From Verrucomicrobiota bacterium (lineage in GTDB: Bacteria > Verrucomicrobiota > Verrucomicrobiia > Chthoniobacterales > UBA10450), in the NCBI GenBank assembly GCA_003218755.1, contig QHOK01000032.1:1-40539 (forward strand): a stretch of DNA of 40,539 bases, in the 5' to 3' direction. How positions within the stretch are numbered: position 1 is the first letter of the stretch; each line of letters opens with the position of its first letter. Under the pieces are notes generated by a model. The model worked only from the letters and a program-made list of their open reading frames with translations, searched no databases and was not told the DNA's origin. The translations under genes were made by a program, and so were the position numbers. This document shows, in pieces, positions 31,895 to 40,074 of this stretch.

Positions 31895-32824
31895 ATGAAA
31901 ACGCTGCCGAAAAGAATCGCCGTCCTGATGGGCGGGCCGGGCAGTGAGCGCGACGTTTCGCTGGCGACGGGGCGCGGAATTTCGAAAGCACTACGTTCGC
32001 TCGGCGTGGACGTTGCCGAAGTCGATGTGCGAGATGAGAATTTCCAGCTCCCCAAAGTTGTCGATCTCGCATTCATAGCGTTGCACGGAACTTTCGGCGA
32101 GGACGGACAAATCCAGCAGCTTCTCGAAGAACGCGGCGTCGCTTACACGGGCGAAGGAGTTCAAGGAAGCAGGCTGGCCTTCGACAAAATCCGGTCGAAA
32201 GAAAAATTTGAGGAACACGGGGTGCGAACTCCGAAGTGGGAAACGATTGAAGCGACTCAGCAACCGCGCATGCGGCCACCGATTGTGATCAAGGCGCCGC
32301 GACAAGGGTCCACCGTTGGCATCCACATCGTGAAGAGATCCGAGGAACTTGCGCCGGCGATTGCCGGTTCTGCAAAGTACGATCGCGAGCTATTGATAGA
32401 AAAGTTTGTATCTGGCCGGGAATTAACGATAGGTGTTCTCCGTGGCCAAGCCTTGCCCATTCTCGAGATAATTCCGAAAGGCGGGTTTTACGATTTCACC
32501 AACAAGTATCCTTTTCTCAATCCGCAGGCAGGTGGCGGCGCGGAGCATGTTTGCCCGGCTCGGATTGATGAAAACAAAACAGTCGAGATCCAGGAATTAG
32601 CGTTGCGAGCCTTCCGCGCGCTCGGCTTGCAAGTGTACGCACGTATTGATGTCATTTTGTCCGACAGCGGAGAGCCGTTTGTGCTCGAGGCCAACACCAT
32701 TCCTGGAATGACCGAAGCTAGTCTGCTGCCGGAGGCTGCTGCGGCTGCTGGTATCAGCTACGTCGATCTTTGCGCCCGCATTATCGCGCTCTCTCGCGCA
32801 AGAACAGAAGGGAGCCGGAGATGA
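31895..32824 (+). CDS. ddl: D-alanine-D-alanine ligase
   Basis: The 309-residue ATP-grasp enzyme makes the D-Ala-D-Ala dipeptide used by MurF. Visible motifs: RIAVLMGGPGSERDVSL at the N-terminus, ALHGTFGEDGQIQQLL, KAPRQGSTVGIHIV (ATP-binding region), EIIPKGGFYDFTNKY and EANTIPGMTEASLLPEAA, the last holding the metal ligands. ATG 31895 starts just after the murC-murB stop. The end overlaps ftsQ as ATGA. Confidence 0.96.
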   Translation: MKTLPKRIAVLMGGPGSERDVSLATGRGISKALRSLGVDVAEVDVRDENFQLPKVVDLAFIALHGTFGEDGQIQQLLEERGVAYTGEGVQGSRLAFDKIRSKEKFEEHGVRTPKWETIEATQQPRMRPPIVIKAPRQGSTVGIHIVKRSEELAPAIAGSAKYDRELLIEKFVSGRELTIGVLRGQALPILEIIPKGGFYDFTNKYPFLNPQAGGGAEHVCPARIDENKTVEIQELALRAFRALGLQVYARIDVILSDSGEPFVLEANTIPGMTEASLLPEAAAAAGISYVDLCARIIALSRARTEGSRR

Positions 32825-33888
32825 ATTTCGGCCAAAAAAGCCCCCGATCGCGCAATCGACGAGTGTCCAATGTGCGCCAGCGGCGTCAGCAGCACTTGCT
32901 CGACGTGAAGGTCCGCTCCCGCAGAGCGACGCAGCATCGCATTCGAAGGGTCATCGGCGTACTCTCAAGAGTAATTTTGCTCGTTGCATTGTGCGCGGCC
33001 GCTTATGCAGGCGTGCGCGAAGCTGCAAGACGTCTGTTCTTCGAGAATCCAGATTATCAACTCAAGACAATTGAATTGCAGACTGACGGCACCTTGCAGC
33101 GCGAGCAGGTTTTGAAAGCGGCCGACCTGCATGAAGGCGAAAATATCTTTAGGGTAAACCTGGCACGGGTCCACGATCGTATACAGCAGCTTCCTCAAAC
33201 TGACGAAGTTCAGGTGGTGCGAAAATTACCGGGTGAGATCGATATTCGCGTGGTGGAACGAAAACCGGTCGCCTGGATCACCAGCGAAAAGGAAATTTCC
33301 GATCCATTTGCGTCAGACGCTGCTTTTTTGGTGGACGCACGGGGCGTTTTGATGAAACAAAAGAAGTTGTTGCCCGAATACCTCGGACTGCCGCTGATTC
33401 TGGGGTGCTCGAGCGAATCGCTCGAGGCAGGGAAAATCGTCGAATCGGACGAAGCAAAAACCGCACTGGAGCTGCTTCGCCTATGCACGCGCAGTTTTTT
33501 GCAAATGCGGTTCCAGATTCGCGAGATCGATGTTTCCAAAGGTTATTGCCTGTTGGTAACGGACAAAAATCGTTCGCGCGTGACGTTCGCGTTTAATGAT
33601 CTGCAAACGCAATTACGGCGGCTGGAACAATTTCTTGTTTATTGCGACGACTCGAAACAGGAACTCGGGACCGTAAATCTGGTTGTGCAACGAAACATTC
33701 CCGTCACTTTCGCCGAGCCTCCGGCAAGTGTCATTAACGATACAATCGAGCCTGCTGTGCAGCCGCGGATTATGAAGGCTATCCCCGTGCACGCTCCTGA
33801 AAAAACTGCGCCGCCCGCAGGGAAACCGCGCGCCGGTTCGAAGCCCATTACCAAAACAATCTCGAAGCAACGACAGAAAACGGATTAA
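32821..33888 (+). CDS. ftsQ: Cell division protein FtsQ
   Basis: The 355-residue bitopic protein has a long, strongly basic cytoplasmic tail (about 40 residues, RNRRVSNVRQRRQQH), a membrane helix (VLSRVILLVALCAAAYAGV), a POTRA domain (TIELQTDGTLQREQVLKAAD to EVQVVRKLPGEIDIRVVERK) and a beta region. FtsQ links the early and late divisome through FtsL/FtsB. The C-terminal 60 residues form a Pro/Lys-rich extension. Place between ddl and ftsA is canonical. Confidence 0.9.
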   Translation: MNFGQKSPRSRNRRVSNVRQRRQQHLLDVKVRSRRATQHRIRRVIGVLSRVILLVALCAAAYAGVREAARRLFFENPDYQLKTIELQTDGTLQREQVLKAADLHEGENIFRVNLARVHDRIQQLPQTDEVQVVRKLPGEIDIRVVERKPVAWITSEKEISDPFASDAAFLVDARGVLMKQKKLLPEYLGLPLILGCSSESLEAGKIVESDEAKTALELLRLCTRSFLQMRFQIREIDVSKGYCLLVTDKNRSRVTFAFNDLQTQLRRLEQFLVYCDDSKQELGTVNLVVQRNIPVTFAEPPASVINDTIEPAVQPRIMKAIPVHAPEKTAPPAGKPRAGSKPITKTISKQRQKTD

Positions 33889-33893
33889 CAATC

Positions 33894-35102
33894 ATGGCTA
33901 GCAATAATTTGATGGTGGGTCTTGAGATTGGCACATCCAAAATCTGTGTCGTTGTTGGTGAAGGCCGGCCCGACGGCACGATCAAAATCCTCGGAGTCGG
34001 CCAGGCGCCATCACGCGGCGTCCGAAAAGGCGAGATCGTCGATTTTGAGACGGCGATGAAATGCGTGCACGAAGCAGTGGTCGATGCCGAACAGAAAAGC
34101 GACGTGATGATCCGAAGCGTTTATGTCGCCGTCGCAGGCTCGCATCTGCAAAGTTTCAATAATCGTGGATGCGTCATGCTGCCCGAGGATCGCGATGAAA
34201 TTGATGAACGGGACGTCGAGGACGTAAAGATTAACGCGCGTGAGGTGAGCATTCCGGCGCAAAACGCATTCCTTCATTCGCTCATTCAACATTATCATGT
34301 CGACGGACAGGACGGTGTGCTGAACCCGATCGGGATGCTTGGGCAAAAATTGGAAGCCGATTTTCATATCATCCATGGCGTGCGCACCCGAATCCAAAAT
34401 ACGATCCGTTGCGTGAAAGAACTGCCGCTGGACGTGGAGGACGTTGTTTTTGGCGGGCTTGCTTCTGCGCAGGTCGTACTCACCCAGCATCAAAAGGATC
34501 TTGGCGCGCTGGTGATCGATATGGGCGGTGGCACGACTGATTACGTGTTGTACGCGGACGGTGCGGTGAAACAAAGCGGTTGCGTGGCTTTGGGCGGCGA
34601 CCATATCACCAACGATATCTCCATGGGGCTGCGCATCCCGATGGCGCGCGCGGAGAAGTTAAAAATTGAAGAGGGCAGTTGCACCCTCGGCAATTGTTTG
34701 CCTGGCGAAATGATTTTACTAAAGGACGATTCAGGGTTCGCCGGCAAAGAGATCGAGCGGGAAATGCTGAACACGATCATTCACCTGCGCGTCCGCGAAG
34801 GATTTGAGCTGCTCAAACGCAGGCTTGAAGAGGAGCCATATCTCAGTTATCTCGGCGCCGGCATTTTCATCACCGGCGGTTGCAGCCTTCTTAGCGGCAT
34901 CGATCATCTCGCAGAGGAAATTTTTGAGATACCTGCGCATCTCGCGCACGCGCAGACCACCTGGGGCGTAACATCCGCAGTGGAGGACCCCCAGTTCTCG
35001 ACAGCGATCGGCTTGGTCAGGTTCGCACAAGTTATGCAAACGGATCGGCCGCCGCGAGGCCTTGGCCGAATCTTTGGAAGGCTCTTCAGCGGAATGCGAT
35101 GA
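33894..35102 (+). CDS. ftsA: Cell division actin-like protein FtsA
   Basis: The 402-residue protein is actin-like: phosphate-1 loop VGLEIGTSKICVVVGE, 1C domain region, phosphate-2 loop VIDMGGGTTDYVLYADG and adenosine motif FITGGCSLLSGID. The C-terminus GLGRIFGRLFSGMR is an amphipathic membrane-targeting helix. It anchors FtsZ filaments to the membrane by binding the FtsZ C-terminal peptide. That peptide is out of frame in this window's ftsZ, which makes the pair worth checking. It lies 16 bp before ftsZ. Confidence 0.96.
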   Translation: MASNNLMVGLEIGTSKICVVVGEGRPDGTIKILGVGQAPSRGVRKGEIVDFETAMKCVHEAVVDAEQKSDVMIRSVYVAVAGSHLQSFNNRGCVMLPEDRDEIDERDVEDVKINAREVSIPAQNAFLHSLIQHYHVDGQDGVLNPIGMLGQKLEADFHIIHGVRTRIQNTIRCVKELPLDVEDVVFGGLASAQVVLTQHQKDLGALVIDMGGGTTDYVLYADGAVKQSGCVALGGDHITNDISMGLRIPMARAEKLKIEEGSCTLGNCLPGEMILLKDDSGFAGKEIEREMLNTIIHLRVREGFELLKRRLEEEPYLSYLGAGIFITGGCSLLSGIDHLAEEIFEIPAHLAHAQTTWGVTSAVEDPQFSTAIGLVRFAQVMQTDRPPRGLGRIFGRLFSGMR

Positions 35103-35118
35103 AGGCGGATAAAAAATC

Positions 35119-36336
35119 ATGATTCAACTCAATAAAAATTACAGTGTGCCGGAAGCCTTGGCAGAATCTGTGCCGGTAAAAGTTGTCAGCGTTGGTGGCG
35201 CCGGTCTAAACGCTCTCGATCGAATTGTCCTCGACGGCTTGGAGAAGGCCAGCGTAGTTGCAATCAATACCGACGTGCAGTCACTCACTAGTTCGGTTGC
35301 GGCGCATAAGGTGCAGCTCGGCCGTACTGTCACGCGCGGTTTGGGCACGGGCGGCGACCCCGAACTCGGTTATGACGCGGCGGTGGAATCGGCTGATGAA
35401 ATTCGCGAAGCGCTGGCCGATGCGCGCATGATTTTCGTTTGTGCAGGGCTCGGCGGCGGAACCGGGTCGGGTGCGGCGCCTTACGTCGCGCAGCTGGCCC
35501 GTGAAGCTGGGGCGCTTGTCATCGCCTTCGTCACTCTTCCATTCACTTTTGAAGGCAAACGGCGCAACGCCCAGGCCCGAGAGGCGCTGGCCCGACTCAA
35601 CGAGGTTGCCCACTCAGTGATCTGCTTCGAGAACGACCGAATGGGCGACTTGGTGGCGCCGCAAGCAGGAATTCATCAGGCGTTTGCAATGACCGATACC
35701 ACAATCAGCCAGAGTGTGCGCTCGATTGTGAACCTAATTCAGCGGCCGGGACTTATTCGCATCGGCTTCGATGATTTGCTGGCGGCATTGCGCATACGCA
35801 ACGGCCGTTGCTTGTTTGGCTTCGGCGAAGCTGATTCGGACAATCGCGCGCACGACGCTCTCACGCAGGCGCTTAAAAATCCATTGATGGATCGTGGCCG
35901 GATGCTGGCAGACGTCACACACGTGCTCGTGCAGGTGGCGGGGGGGCCCGGGATGACGCTCTCCGAGGTCGAAGTCCTCATGCAGGAGCTTGGGCGGCAC
36001 GTTAACGAGCAAACACAAATTCTCTTCGGTGCCGTCGTGGACGCACGACTGGGAGATCGTTTGACCGTGACCATTATCAGTTCGCTCGCTCCAGAGGAGG
36101 ATTTGATTTCGCAATCCCGCGACGGCGGGACGTCGAGGAGCGCGTCCGCGCAGCCGGCACTCGGGGAGCAGTACCAGCACCCCGAGCCACAGATTCATAT
36201 CGAACCAGAACCAGCGGCGATGGAACCCGCGCCTTTTGAGGAAAGTATTTCGTTTGAAGAGCCGCTGGCGGCGGAGGCGACACCGCCCTCCCCACCCGTT
36301 CCAAGCGAACACGAGCCGTTCACAGTTGCGATTTGA
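35119..36336 (+). CDS. ftsZ: Cell division GTPase FtsZ, frame ends before the C-terminal peptide
   Basis: The 405-codon frame has the complete GTPase: VSVGGAGLNALDRI, INTDVQSL, tubulin signature GGGTGSG at residues 112-118, and FENDRMGDLVAPQAG. A Pro/Glu-rich linker starts near residue 330 (SRDGGTSRSASAQPALGEQ). The frame ends EHEPFTVAI-stop. FtsZ normally ends in a short peptide that binds FtsA and others; none is present in this frame, but it is encoded directly after the stop in the +1 frame (36332-36415). FtsZ polymerises with GTP into the division ring. Confidence 0.95.
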   Translation: MIQLNKNYSVPEALAESVPVKVVSVGGAGLNALDRIVLDGLEKASVVAINTDVQSLTSSVAAHKVQLGRTVTRGLGTGGDPELGYDAAVESADEIREALADARMIFVCAGLGGGTGSGAAPYVAQLAREAGALVIAFVTLPFTFEGKRRNAQAREALARLNEVAHSVICFENDRMGDLVAPQAGIHQAFAMTDTTISQSVRSIVNLIQRPGLIRIGFDDLLAALRIRNGRCLFGFGEADSDNRAHDALTQALKNPLMDRGRMLADVTHVLVQVAGGPGMTLSEVEVLMQELGRHVNEQTQILFGAVVDARLGDRLTVTIISSLAPEEDLISQSRDGGTSRSASAQPALGEQYQHPEPQIHIEPEPAAMEPAPFEESISFEEPLAAEATPPSPPVPSEHEPFTVAI

Positions 36337-36415
36337 AAAAAGTGAGCCAACCATCGTCGAAGGCGAAGATCTGGATGTTCCGACCTATCTGCGAAAGAAC
36401 ATCAAGGTGAAGTGA
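36332..36415 (+). other. ftsZ: Out-of-frame FtsZ C-terminal peptide
   Basis: In the +1 frame relative to ftsZ, 27 codons read FEKSEPTIVEG then EDLDVPTYLRKNIKVK and stop at 36413-36415. LDVPTYLRK matches the conserved FtsZ tail (LDIPAFLRK in E. coli, LDIPTFLRN in B. subtilis). The junction is ATT TGA A: a +1 slip there gives TTT GAA and joins the tail to the linker. An indel or an assembly error would look the same. Confidence 0.8.
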
Positions 36416-36422
36416 CCGCCAG

Positions 36423-36514
36423 GTCATCCCGAGCGGAGCCAGGCGCAGTCGAGGGATCCCATGGAATTACCGAAAGGTATAGCTACGGGCTTCCTCGACC
36501 TCGCTCGGAATGAC
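36423..36514. repeat. Inverted repeat after ftsZ
   Basis: The left arm starts GTCATCCCGAGCGGAGCC and the right arm ends CGACCTCGCTCGGAATGAC; the reverse complement of the right arm starts GTCATTCCGAGCGAGG, so the arms are imperfect inverted copies. It resembles the repeat at 10367-10457 in layout (GTCAT-CGAGCG ends) but differs in sequence. It lies between ftsZ and the convergent M20 pseudogene and could act in termination. Confidence 0.65.
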
Positions 36515-36523
36515 TGAATGCAG

Positions 36524-37793
36524 TCAATTCTTCATCAACTCCAGCACGGCTGCTGTCATCGCCACAATCCCTGTGCGAATCGTCGGCTCGGGAACAGGCG
36601 CGAATTTGCTCGAATGCAAGCTGGGTAATTCTTTTCGCGCCTGCTTGTACTCCGCGATTTTCGCCGGATCGACTGCGCCGACGTGAAAATCAACAGCGGG
36701 AATGGAATGGTCCGGCAGGCTGTATTCGGAAAAATCTTCGCCGCCCATCGTTGGATCGACAATCTCCACGTTTTCGTCGCCTAACGACTTCTTCCACATT
36801 GCAACGAGACGTTTCGTTAGCTCGGGATTATTGTAAGTCGCGGGCGTAAATTGATCTTTGGCGACGCTGACGATCGGCGCGCGCTCCGCAGGAATTCCCG
36901 CAGCCACCGCGATCCCTTTCGCTATCCGCTCAATCGCCGCCAGCACGCGATCGCGGGTGTCGGCTTTGTAGGTGCGCACGGTCAACTGCATTTTGACTTC
37001 GTCCGGAATAATGTTGTGCTTTGTTCCGCCGTGAATCGAACCAACTGTAATGACGATCGGATCGAGTGGGTTATTCTCGCGGCTTGCGATGGTTTGCCAG
37101 GCGTTGATCATCTCCGCCGCGAGCACAATCGGGTCTTTCGTCTTGTGCGGATATGCGCCGTGCCCACCTACGCCACGCACCGTCACGTCCACTGAATCGA
37201 CATTCGCATACGTATAACCTTCCGTGACGCCGACGTGGCCGATTTGCATGTCAGGCGCGCGCACCATTGCCGGTTTCCTCCGCCGGTTGCGCGACGAACA
37301 GGATCGTGCCGTGCCATTGATCTTTCAGTTTCGCAAGCGAGCGCGCCACCCCGATGAACATCGACATGTGCGCATCGTGGCCACATGCGTGCATCACCGG
37401 AACCTCTTTGCCTTCATCGTTGTTGGTCGTGACAGTGCTGGCATAGGGCAAACCAGTCTCTTCATGCACGGGCAACGCATCCATATCCGTGCGCACTAGC
37501 ACGGTCGGCCCATCACCATTCTTCATCACGCCGACCACTCCGTGGGGTTTGAATTTGGAGTCCTGATATTTGCCGAGATGCTCGGTGACCTGGCAGCCTG
37601 TGGCGCGCAATTCCTTTGCGACCAGCGTTGCCGTGCGCTCCTCATGCCCGGATAGTTCCGGATGACTGTGAATGTCTTTATAAATTGGGAGCAGCGACGG
37701 CAATTCCGCGTCAGCAAGTGATTGTGGCGTTTGCTGCGCCAAAGCCACAGCCGAACAAAAGATCGACGTTAACAAAATCGAGAAGAGTGTCAT
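36524..37793 (-). pseudogene. M20 family amidohydrolase broken by an internal deletion
   Basis: Two frames together make one M20 zinc peptidase/amidohydrolase. The first (37793 to 37251) has a signal peptide (LFSILLTSIFCSAVALAQQ), DIHSHPELSGHEERTA, metal motif MHACGHDAHMSM and AQPAEETGNGARA, then stops. The second (from about 37267 to 36524) continues APDMQIGHVGVTEGYTYANV, GGHGAYPHKTKDP, GGTKHNIIPDEV and GGEDFSEYSLPDH. About 20-25 residues, including the His of the usual LH-x-x-P metal motif, are missing at a GCGCGCG junction, and the frame shifts there. Related enzymes cleave N-acyl amino acids or peptides in the periplasm. This copy should be inactive. Confidence 0.85.
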
Positions 37794-37804
37794 GTCCGAT
37801 TTAT

Positions 37805-37955
37805 ATCCACAGATTTCGCAAATTTCCGCAGATTATTTCGAACCTTACCGGCGCCTCGCGTCTGCCTCACGCGGGATCGCGACTATACGGCGCTGAGACG
37901 ATTGAGATGAGGTGACTTGTTTTTGAATCTGTGAAAATCTGCGCAATCTGTGGAT
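37805..37955. repeat. Inverted repeat of the ATCTGTGGAT type before polB
   Basis: ATCCACAGATT (37805-37815) and AATCTGTGGAT (37945-37955) are perfect 11-bp inverted ends; the similarity extends inward (ATTTCCGCAGATTA versus GAAAATCTGCGCAA). The 151-bp element fills the divergent gap between the M20 pseudogene and polB, so promoters for both lie in or next to it. AATCTGTGGAT-type repeats are common dispersed repeats in related genomes, from memory. Confidence 0.7.
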
Positions 37956-37960
37956 GATTA

Positions 37961-40063
37961 ATGGAATTCGAGAAAAATACGCTGCTTTTTGGCGCTGATC
38001 CGACGCCGCGAATTGTGGCCGTTGAACTGGGCGAAACCGGCACGGCTCGTGTTCATCGCCGCGAAACAGATGCCTCGAGAGCAGCCGACGTCGAGGCGTT
38101 CCATCCGTTCGTGTGGGCCGACAGCGACGTTGTCGATCTGGGCATCGAATCGGAAAAGCTCCAGAGCGACCTCAAGTACAGCTGGCTCATCACCGTGGAT
38201 AGCTGGAAGGAACTAATCGCCTTGCGTAACGGCCTAAAGAATTCCGGCCGCCATTTCTTCGCGTTCACCGACCCGGTGCAGCATTACCTAACGGCAACGG
38301 GCCGCACGTTGTTCAAAGATCTGCCGTTTGAAGAATTGAAACGAATGCAGCTGGAAGTGCTTTCTGTAGCCGGGGGCGCTGACCCCGGCCCGGACAATCA
38401 CATTATGAGCATCGCGCTCTCGGATAACACCGGCTGGGAAGAATTGATCGTTGTCGACCCAAGCAACATCGAGGAATCCGAGAGAAATGCGCTCAGGCGA
38501 CTCACTGCGCTCATTAAAGAGCGCGATCCGGATGTGATCGAAGGCCACAACTTGTTCCGGTTCGATCTGCCTTATCTCGTCGATCGCGCAAAGAAGCTGA
38601 AAACCAAACTCGACTGGGGACGCAGCGGCGGCTTTCTCCGCTCGCGTCCGTCACGACTCCAAATCGCAGAAAAAACGATTGATTACCCGAAGTTTACAAT
38701 TGGCGGCCGCCACTTTGTCGATACCTTTTTGCTCGCGCAATTCTACGATGTCGGGATGCGTTCCCTGGCGGGCTTCGAACGAACCGACGTCGCGCGGCAT
38801 TTCGAGTTGTGCGATAGCGAACAGGTTTCAGCGCTCACGGGCAAGGAATTGCAGCGCGCGTACCTGGACGATTCAGAAATGTTCAGGCGACGCGCTTTAT
38901 GCGGCGTCCGGGAAACACGCGCCTTGTCGGACCTGCTGAGCCCGAGCTACTTCATTCAGGCGCAGATTTTTCCGTATAATTACCAGGATGTGATCGTGCG
39001 CGGCAACGCCACGCGCATCAATGCACTTTTTCTCCGCGAGTATTTTCGGCAGCGGCATTCCATTCCAGAACTGCCGATGGTGCGCGCATTCGAAGGCGGT
39101 TACACCGACATTTTCTTCACTGGCGTGGCGCGCAACGTCTGGCACTGCGACATCGCCTCGCTTTATCCGTCAGTCATGTTGCAGTTCGATTGCTTTCCTG
39201 CAACCGATCAATTGCAAATATTCCGCCATTTGCTCACCGATCTCCGCACGTTCCGCTTGGAAGCAAAGGCAAAAATGCGCGCGCAAAAGGATCCCGCAAC
39301 GCAGCATCATCTTCAAGCGCTGCAAAACACCTTCAAAATTCTGCTGAACAGTTTCTACGGGTACCTTGGATTCGCGCAGGGACATTTCGCCGATTTCGAC
39401 GCTGCCGCGCGCGTGACGCAGATCGGCCGCGATCTACTTGAGAAGATGATTGACTGGCTCAACGCGCACGGCGCGCAGGTCATCGAGGTCGATACGGACG
39501 GAATTTATTTCGTGCCGCCTGAGAACACCGATATCGATGATTTGCAGAAAAATCTGGCGAACGAATTGCCACCCGGAATCGATGTTGAAATCGACGAGCA
39601 GTTCCACGCAATGTTCAGTTACAAAGCGAAAAATTATGCGCTGCTCACGAAAGATGGCGACGTCATCATCAAAGGCGGCGCATTGAAATCGCGTGGACTC
39701 GAAAAATTCCAGCGCGTTTTTCTGGAGGAAATGATCAAGCTTATCATGCAGGTCCAGGATTCACTCGATAAATATCGGGCGAAGATTGCCGGCGCAACGC
39801 GCAATCGCGCGGCTGCGTACGAGCTCGCTCTCGCCAGCGGGCGCAATTACAAACCCGGCGCCCAAATCAGCTATTATATCAAGGCCACGCCAAAGAAAGT
39901 TCCTGCCTACGAAGCCGCCAAGCTTGCCAGCGACTTCGATCCGCAAAACCGTGACGAAAATGTCGATTACTACGTGGCGAAGCTTAACGAGCTCGCGAAG
40001 AAATTCGCTGGACTTATCACCGCTACCGGCTCGATACCGAAGCAGGAGAGCTTAGCTCTCTAA
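37961..40063 (+). CDS. Family B DNA polymerase with degraded exonuclease motifs
   Basis: The 700-residue protein has intact polymerase motifs: A (HCDIASLYPSVMLQF), B (NTFKILLNSFYGYLG) and C (VIEVDTDGIYFVP), plus KGGALKSRGLEKFQR. In the 3'-5' exonuclease domain Exo II is present (EGHNLFRFDLPYL), but where Exo I should show D-x-E the sequence reads KRMQLEVLSVAGG, next to a hairpin repeat, and where Exo III should be Y-x3-D (expected YALDDVRET) it reads RALCGVRET. Proofreading is therefore doubtful while synthesis looks possible. Relatives include Pol II and archaeal PolB; the cellular role here is unknown. ATG 37961 is the first start in the frame. Confidence 0.9.
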   Translation: MEFEKNTLLFGADPTPRIVAVELGETGTARVHRRETDASRAADVEAFHPFVWADSDVVDLGIESEKLQSDLKYSWLITVDSWKELIALRNGLKNSGRHFFAFTDPVQHYLTATGRTLFKDLPFEELKRMQLEVLSVAGGADPGPDNHIMSIALSDNTGWEELIVVDPSNIEESERNALRRLTALIKERDPDVIEGHNLFRFDLPYLVDRAKKLKTKLDWGRSGGFLRSRPSRLQIAEKTIDYPKFTIGGRHFVDTFLLAQFYDVGMRSLAGFERTDVARHFELCDSEQVSALTGKELQRAYLDDSEMFRRRALCGVRETRALSDLLSPSYFIQAQIFPYNYQDVIVRGNATRINALFLREYFRQRHSIPELPMVRAFEGGYTDIFFTGVARNVWHCDIASLYPSVMLQFDCFPATDQLQIFRHLLTDLRTFRLEAKAKMRAQKDPATQHHLQALQNTFKILLNSFYGYLGFAQGHFADFDAAARVTQIGRDLLEKMIDWLNAHGAQVIEVDTDGIYFVPPENTDIDDLQKNLANELPPGIDVEIDEQFHAMFSYKAKNYALLTKDGDVIIKGGALKSRGLEKFQRVFLEEMIKLIMQVQDSLDKYRAKIAGATRNRAAAYELALASGRNYKPGAQISYYIKATPKKVPAYEAAKLASDFDPQNRDENVDYYVAKLNELAKKFAGLITATGSIPKQESLAL
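38365..38389. repeat. Hairpin repeat inside the exonuclease domain of polB
   Basis: TGTAG is followed by GCCGGGG-GCGCTGA-CCCCGGC, a 7-bp stem (38369-38375 and 38383-38389). It is translated as VAGGADPG at the place where the Exo I motif of family B polymerases is expected. TGTAGCC is the end signature seen in the repeat at 8708-8757. Confidence 0.6.
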
Positions 40064-40074
40064 GTATTTGGTTT

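Noticed and set aside
36300-36340. A prfB-like programmed frameshift as a firm call
   Set aside because: Only the NTT TGA part matches; the upstream AGGGGG-like stimulator is absent, so it is kept as one hypothesis among indel and assembly error.
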